A stretch of 64,000 nucleotides of DNA from Paramacrobiotus metropolitanus (Eukaryota > Tardigrada > Eutardigrada > Parachela > Macrobiotidae). Positions 60,497-64,000 of the stretch are shown here, in pieces. The notes under the pieces were generated by a model. The model saw only the letters and a list, made by a program, of their open reading frames with translations, was not told where the DNA came from and searched no databases. Both the position numbers and the translations under genes were made by a program. Position 1 is the first letter of the stretch. Each line of letters starts with the position of its first letter. The stretch is from the NCBI RefSeq assembly GCF_019649055.1, contig NW_026570226.1, positions 1,736,001 through 1,800,000 of the forward strand. The letters run 5' to 3'.

Positions 60497-62548
60497 GTTA
60501 ATGCTCCCTAACGATAGCTGACAATTCAATAGTTTCAATTTAAAACTATGCACTATGCATGCATGTAAATATATTATAAGTCGTCTTTTGTTTTGCTGAT
60601 TCCGTTTTGTTTTTGCAATAAGATAATAATAAAATGAATTATTAAAAAATTTGGTTCTGGTGTCTCGATCATAAACTAACCATAAGGATCCTAATTTTGT
60701 TTTTACACTTTTATGGTAAGTCTGCATTCAACAGGTTTCCAGTCAACACCGTAAGAACGCCATGGGCTGCATGAGAAATTGTACCCCGTACGTCCATGTG
60801 GTTACTTATTGTGGACCGATGTACATGTGGTGCTAAAGCAGCGATTACATCAACATTAATAAGAAAAAAACAACTTCATGATTATGTTTTGATAATTTTT
60901 ACCTGTCCAGGAAATGTGTAGCTGCAAGGATATCTATATGACTAATGTTCTGATAACAAACGTTTAGATGTAAAAATGCGGGTTATAGGTGTTTCGATAT
61001 GTATAGCGGAAAAGTCCGTTTGGCAAAAACTATTGTCAGTGCTTGTACGTTGTACTTTATTTCGATCAAGACTTAGTAACTATTGTACAGACAGTACTCG
61101 TACAATACCAGATGAAAAATTACACCTATCTGGATAGCAAACAGAAAACAAACAACGAAAATACATTAATACAGACACACCGCGAGCGATACAACGATTG
61201 ATACCGCATGTTGTAAACAAGTTTGCCAACAAATCGGCTAATCCAGTTTCCTCTTTTATCATATCAAGCAATTTGCAATTAGGTAATTATTTTATCATGC
61301 TTTCGTGCATTACAAATTTGTAGACTGTAGAGCATTGGTGCAGTTGAACATGGCACTGTATCACGCACTAGACTTGTGAAACACCGGGTTAACTTTTCAA
61401 TGCTTTAATTTGTAGCGACCGGCAACTGAAATTCTACAGTAGATCGAGCAGTTTAATAAACTTCTTTTGATGAAACCTGGGTTCGGGCTATTCTTCTTGA
61501 AAGATGTAATCAGAACTGTATTGGAAATATCACAGGATTCTGCACTGTTCCACTTTCTTTGCCGGTGTAAGGAAATCCGAAACATTTCTAACACCGGATG
61601 TGACAAGGAGACCCATTTTCAGCAGTGGACGTAGCTGCAGCGGTTACGCACGCGCACGGTAATTGCTTAATTACTGCAGAAATACGTATTTTTTGGTTTT
61701 GCTCTAGCAGTTTATATTTGTTATTTTAGCAGTGCATGACATAAAGCGTATGCTGAGATAACACTAAAGTAATATGAAACATCTATGTACATACTACATG
61801 TTTTTGCGTAAATTAGAAACATTAGAGCAGTCAGTACTCTCAAGTTAACAGGTAAATTATCGTAAATGCATTGCTGACGTAATGAATCTGCGATTTTAAT
61901 TAGGGCAGGATGGTAATTCTGTAAAACGCAATCTTTACACAGAGTAATAAGCTGTAAGAAACATACCTGTACAACAATTTCTATGACATATGAAGGACGA
62001 CCGGAGGAGAAATATCAAAAATATTTTTTATGTTTGGTCAACATTATTATGTGTCAGCCGTTCAATCTTTTTTGGGTCAGCTGTCAAGCGCAGTGAACAT
62101 ATCATTCTAGTATACCGTTTGTAGCTTCGGTAAATTCGGTTCACTAGATTTCGAAGTTTCTATGATTTAAAGTCGTTAGATAAAGCCAATGCTCTACGTA
62201 CGCGGTTACAAACTTACAGGTAGGAATTTATTGCCATTTATTGCTATCGTACGTCACAGAGTCCGCGTACGCGTAGTATGTTTTGTACGATCCATTCAAC
62301 ACAACTGCGGTTGCTTTGAATTCTTAAATTGTTGTGCAGCGCTCACCGGCAAAATCCATTACGAGCTTTTCCCTGTTTGCTGTTAGTTTTTTTTTGCTTT
62401 GCTTTGCACCGGCAGCGAATGGCATTTTTAAATTTGCAGTTTTACGGCAGCTTTGAAGTATATTCTCGTTTCCCACGTATGGAGCCAATTTTTGGCCAAA
62501 TTTGGTGGTACAAGTGTTCATGCACAAAACATACTGCACGACATCAGC
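60492..62548. other. Spacer between SLC22 B and C, no gene recognised
   Basis: 2.06 kb, AT-rich, with many TTACGTA/GTAC words. No SLC22 exon remnants were seen, so there is no sign of a lost fourth copy here. Confidence 0.45.
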
Positions 62549-64000
62549 ATGGATTCCAGTGCGCTAACGCCGAACGATGTCCCATCTTTGGACCCGGGAA
62601 TACGTGACAAATTCCACAACTACGATGCTATTCTCGACGAAATTGGAGGATTTGGGATCTACCAGAAACTGATCCTCTTTTTAGTCCTGATTCCCGCCAT
62701 CATACCGAATGGATTCTACAATTACAATATTGTAAGCAGTAAGAATTAAGTAACTTAAAGAAGCAATGCCAATGGATTGTGATTTATTTTTTTATTTATC
62801 AGCTGTAGATAGACTTATTATGAAACTTGGTTTATTCTTACAAATTACTCTAGTGGACATGGAAATATCCCACGCAAATTATTGAAAGTTGATTTATTGA
62901 TATCTGTTACTTCAGTTATGTGCTGAATTTAAAAGTACGAGTAAAAATGTCGGTTGAGTGATTGCAAAAACTTTAAGTTCGTAATTCCGAAATATTATGT
63001 AAAATTTTAGGTTCAACACCGACAAAAAGCTGTTATTTATTTGTATAATGTGCCTTTTTTGTTTAAAATATTTTTTGAACAGGTTTTCATGTCGGCAACT
63101 CCAGCGGAATACTGGTGCCGGCTTCCAGTCGACAACATTAGCATCAGCGACTTGCCGCACCTGTTGCCGCTAGAACAGCGTAATGGCGAAATCGTCCACA
63201 GTCGCTGTATGATGTTCGATTTAAATTACGCCAACTTAACCAAACAGGAAATCGCGAACACCGTGCGCATTTACAACGGCACTTTGTCTGTCGTTCCTTG
63301 TCGTTCTGGTTGGGATTTTGACCATTCCGTGTATGAAAGCACGACAGTGACCGAATGGGGTCTGGTGTGCGACAAAGAAGTGTTGTCCACTATATCCTTT
63401 GCATCGTCCACTTTTGGGGGACTTTTTGGGGCGTTTATATGGGCGTTTATTGCCGATCGATTTGGTCGTAAGAAAGGATATTTTTCCATGATTGCTTTTC
63501 AGCTGGTAAGCGCAAAAAATTATTTTATTCTTTTGAGGAATTTAATTAATAGATATTGCGGTGTTTTTTAGACGTTTGCTATAGCAAGTGCGTTTTCACC
63601 AAATCTATTAGCCTACTGCATGTTTCGGATGTGCATTGGAATGTGTACGTCGTTTGTTTACACTCTGGGCCTTTTAATGTCCATCGAAATTACCGGGACG
63701 AAAACACGGGCATTAATGTCGGTTATTTGTTCCATCGGCTATACCAGCTCCGTCCTGCTTTTATTGCTCATTGCATATTTTGTGCGCGACTGGCATCACT
63801 TTGCACTGGCCTCATCCGTACCGTTGTTAAGCTTATTTTTCTTGATCCCTTTTTTTCCGGAATCTCCGCGTTGGCTGTTGGCACAAGGCCGCTTAAAAGA
63901 ACTGGAAGTATACGTGCGCAAAGTCGCCCGCGTTAATCGCGTCCAGTTGGATCCGAAATTTGACCAGAATCTGCCGCTGATCCTGGCTAATCTCGATCGA
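62549..64000 (+). CDS. SLC22-family organic cation/anion transporter C (partial, 3' end outside window)
   Basis: Third tandem paralogue. Exons: 62549-62731, 63083-63505, and 63572 to beyond 64000. Start MDSSALTPNDVPSLDPGI, then YDAILDEIGGFGIYQKLIL; loop motifs AEYWCRLPVDNI, HSRCMMFDLNY, VPCRSGWDFDHSVYEST and EWGLVCDKEVL; MFS signature IADRFGRKKGY; MSIEITGTKTRALMSV; FFPESPRWLLAQGR. Its third exon begins TFAIASAFSPN. That intron (after AFQL) is absent from A and B, whereas the A/B intron after the FRF.VG segment is absent here: MFRMCIGMCTSFVYTLG is continuous. TM7-12 lie beyond the window edge. Confidence 0.92.

Noticed and set aside
1-64000. Bacterial features (operons, CRISPR arrays, Shine-Dalgarno sites) and tRNA or rRNA genes
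   Set aside because: Introns and gene content are eukaryotic; I saw no direct-repeat/spacer array and no segment with convincing tRNA A/B boxes or rRNA similarity, though small RNA genes could be missed by eye.

Overview
The window is nuclear DNA of an animal with a compact genome. Genes are split by short GT-AG introns (mostly about 50-400 bp, a few 0.5-1.1 kb), there are no operon-type ribosome-binding sites, and the gene set is metazoan: a class VI POU homeodomain factor, SLC22 transporters, an ENPP ectoenzyme, NCBP3, PSMG4, COX17, a METTL6-type tRNA methyltransferase and ACSF2. Gene density is about one per 4 kb and AT-rich spacers are full of short GTAC/TACTAGTA-type words. A small invertebrate (tardigrade- or crustacean-like ecdysozoan) is my best guess, but nothing in the sequence fixes the phylum.

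Layout, left to right. 1-1.8 kb: 5' part of an ACSF2-like acyl-CoA synthetase (minus), running off the left edge. 4.9-6.2 kb: a small orphan gene (plus, 100 aa) that meets the 3' end of an 11-exon ENPP gene (minus, 6.35-10.46 kb). 12.4-14.1 kb: NCBP3 (minus). 14-18 kb: no convincing gene, one MITE-like element. 18.4-26.2 kb: one large plus-strand gene encoding a lineage-specific protein of about 1,900 aa with a helical N-terminus, a long disordered Ser/Thr/Pro-rich centre, an Arg-Ser block and C-terminal Cys/His fingers. 27.2-29.1 kb: a chromodomain protein (minus). 29.4-38.8 kb is the repeat-rich part: a MULE-type zinc-finger gene or relic with an antisense relative in its intron, a loopless 92-bp palindrome, an orphan gene (minus, 229 aa), a degenerate minisatellite, a 5'-truncated and broken RLE-type non-LTR retrotransposon, and two inverted copies of a dispersed repeat. 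38.8-41.3 kb: a housekeeping cluster of PSMG4 (plus), METTL6 (minus) and COX17 (minus). 41.3-49.6 kb: a long stretch without recognisable protein genes, probably promoter, regulatory or 5'-UTR DNA of the POU6 gene (plus, 49.6-53.0 kb). 53.8-64 kb: three tandem SLC22-type organic cation/anion transporter genes (plus), the last running off the right edge.

Most exon coordinates were worked out by reading splice sites and checking that reading-frame phase is continuous across every junction. For ENPP, NCBP3, the chromodomain gene, POU6 and SLC22 A and B the summed coding length is an exact multiple of three with protein-family similarity through the joins. The genes look independent rather than pathway-linked; the only clear local family is the SLC22 tandem array.
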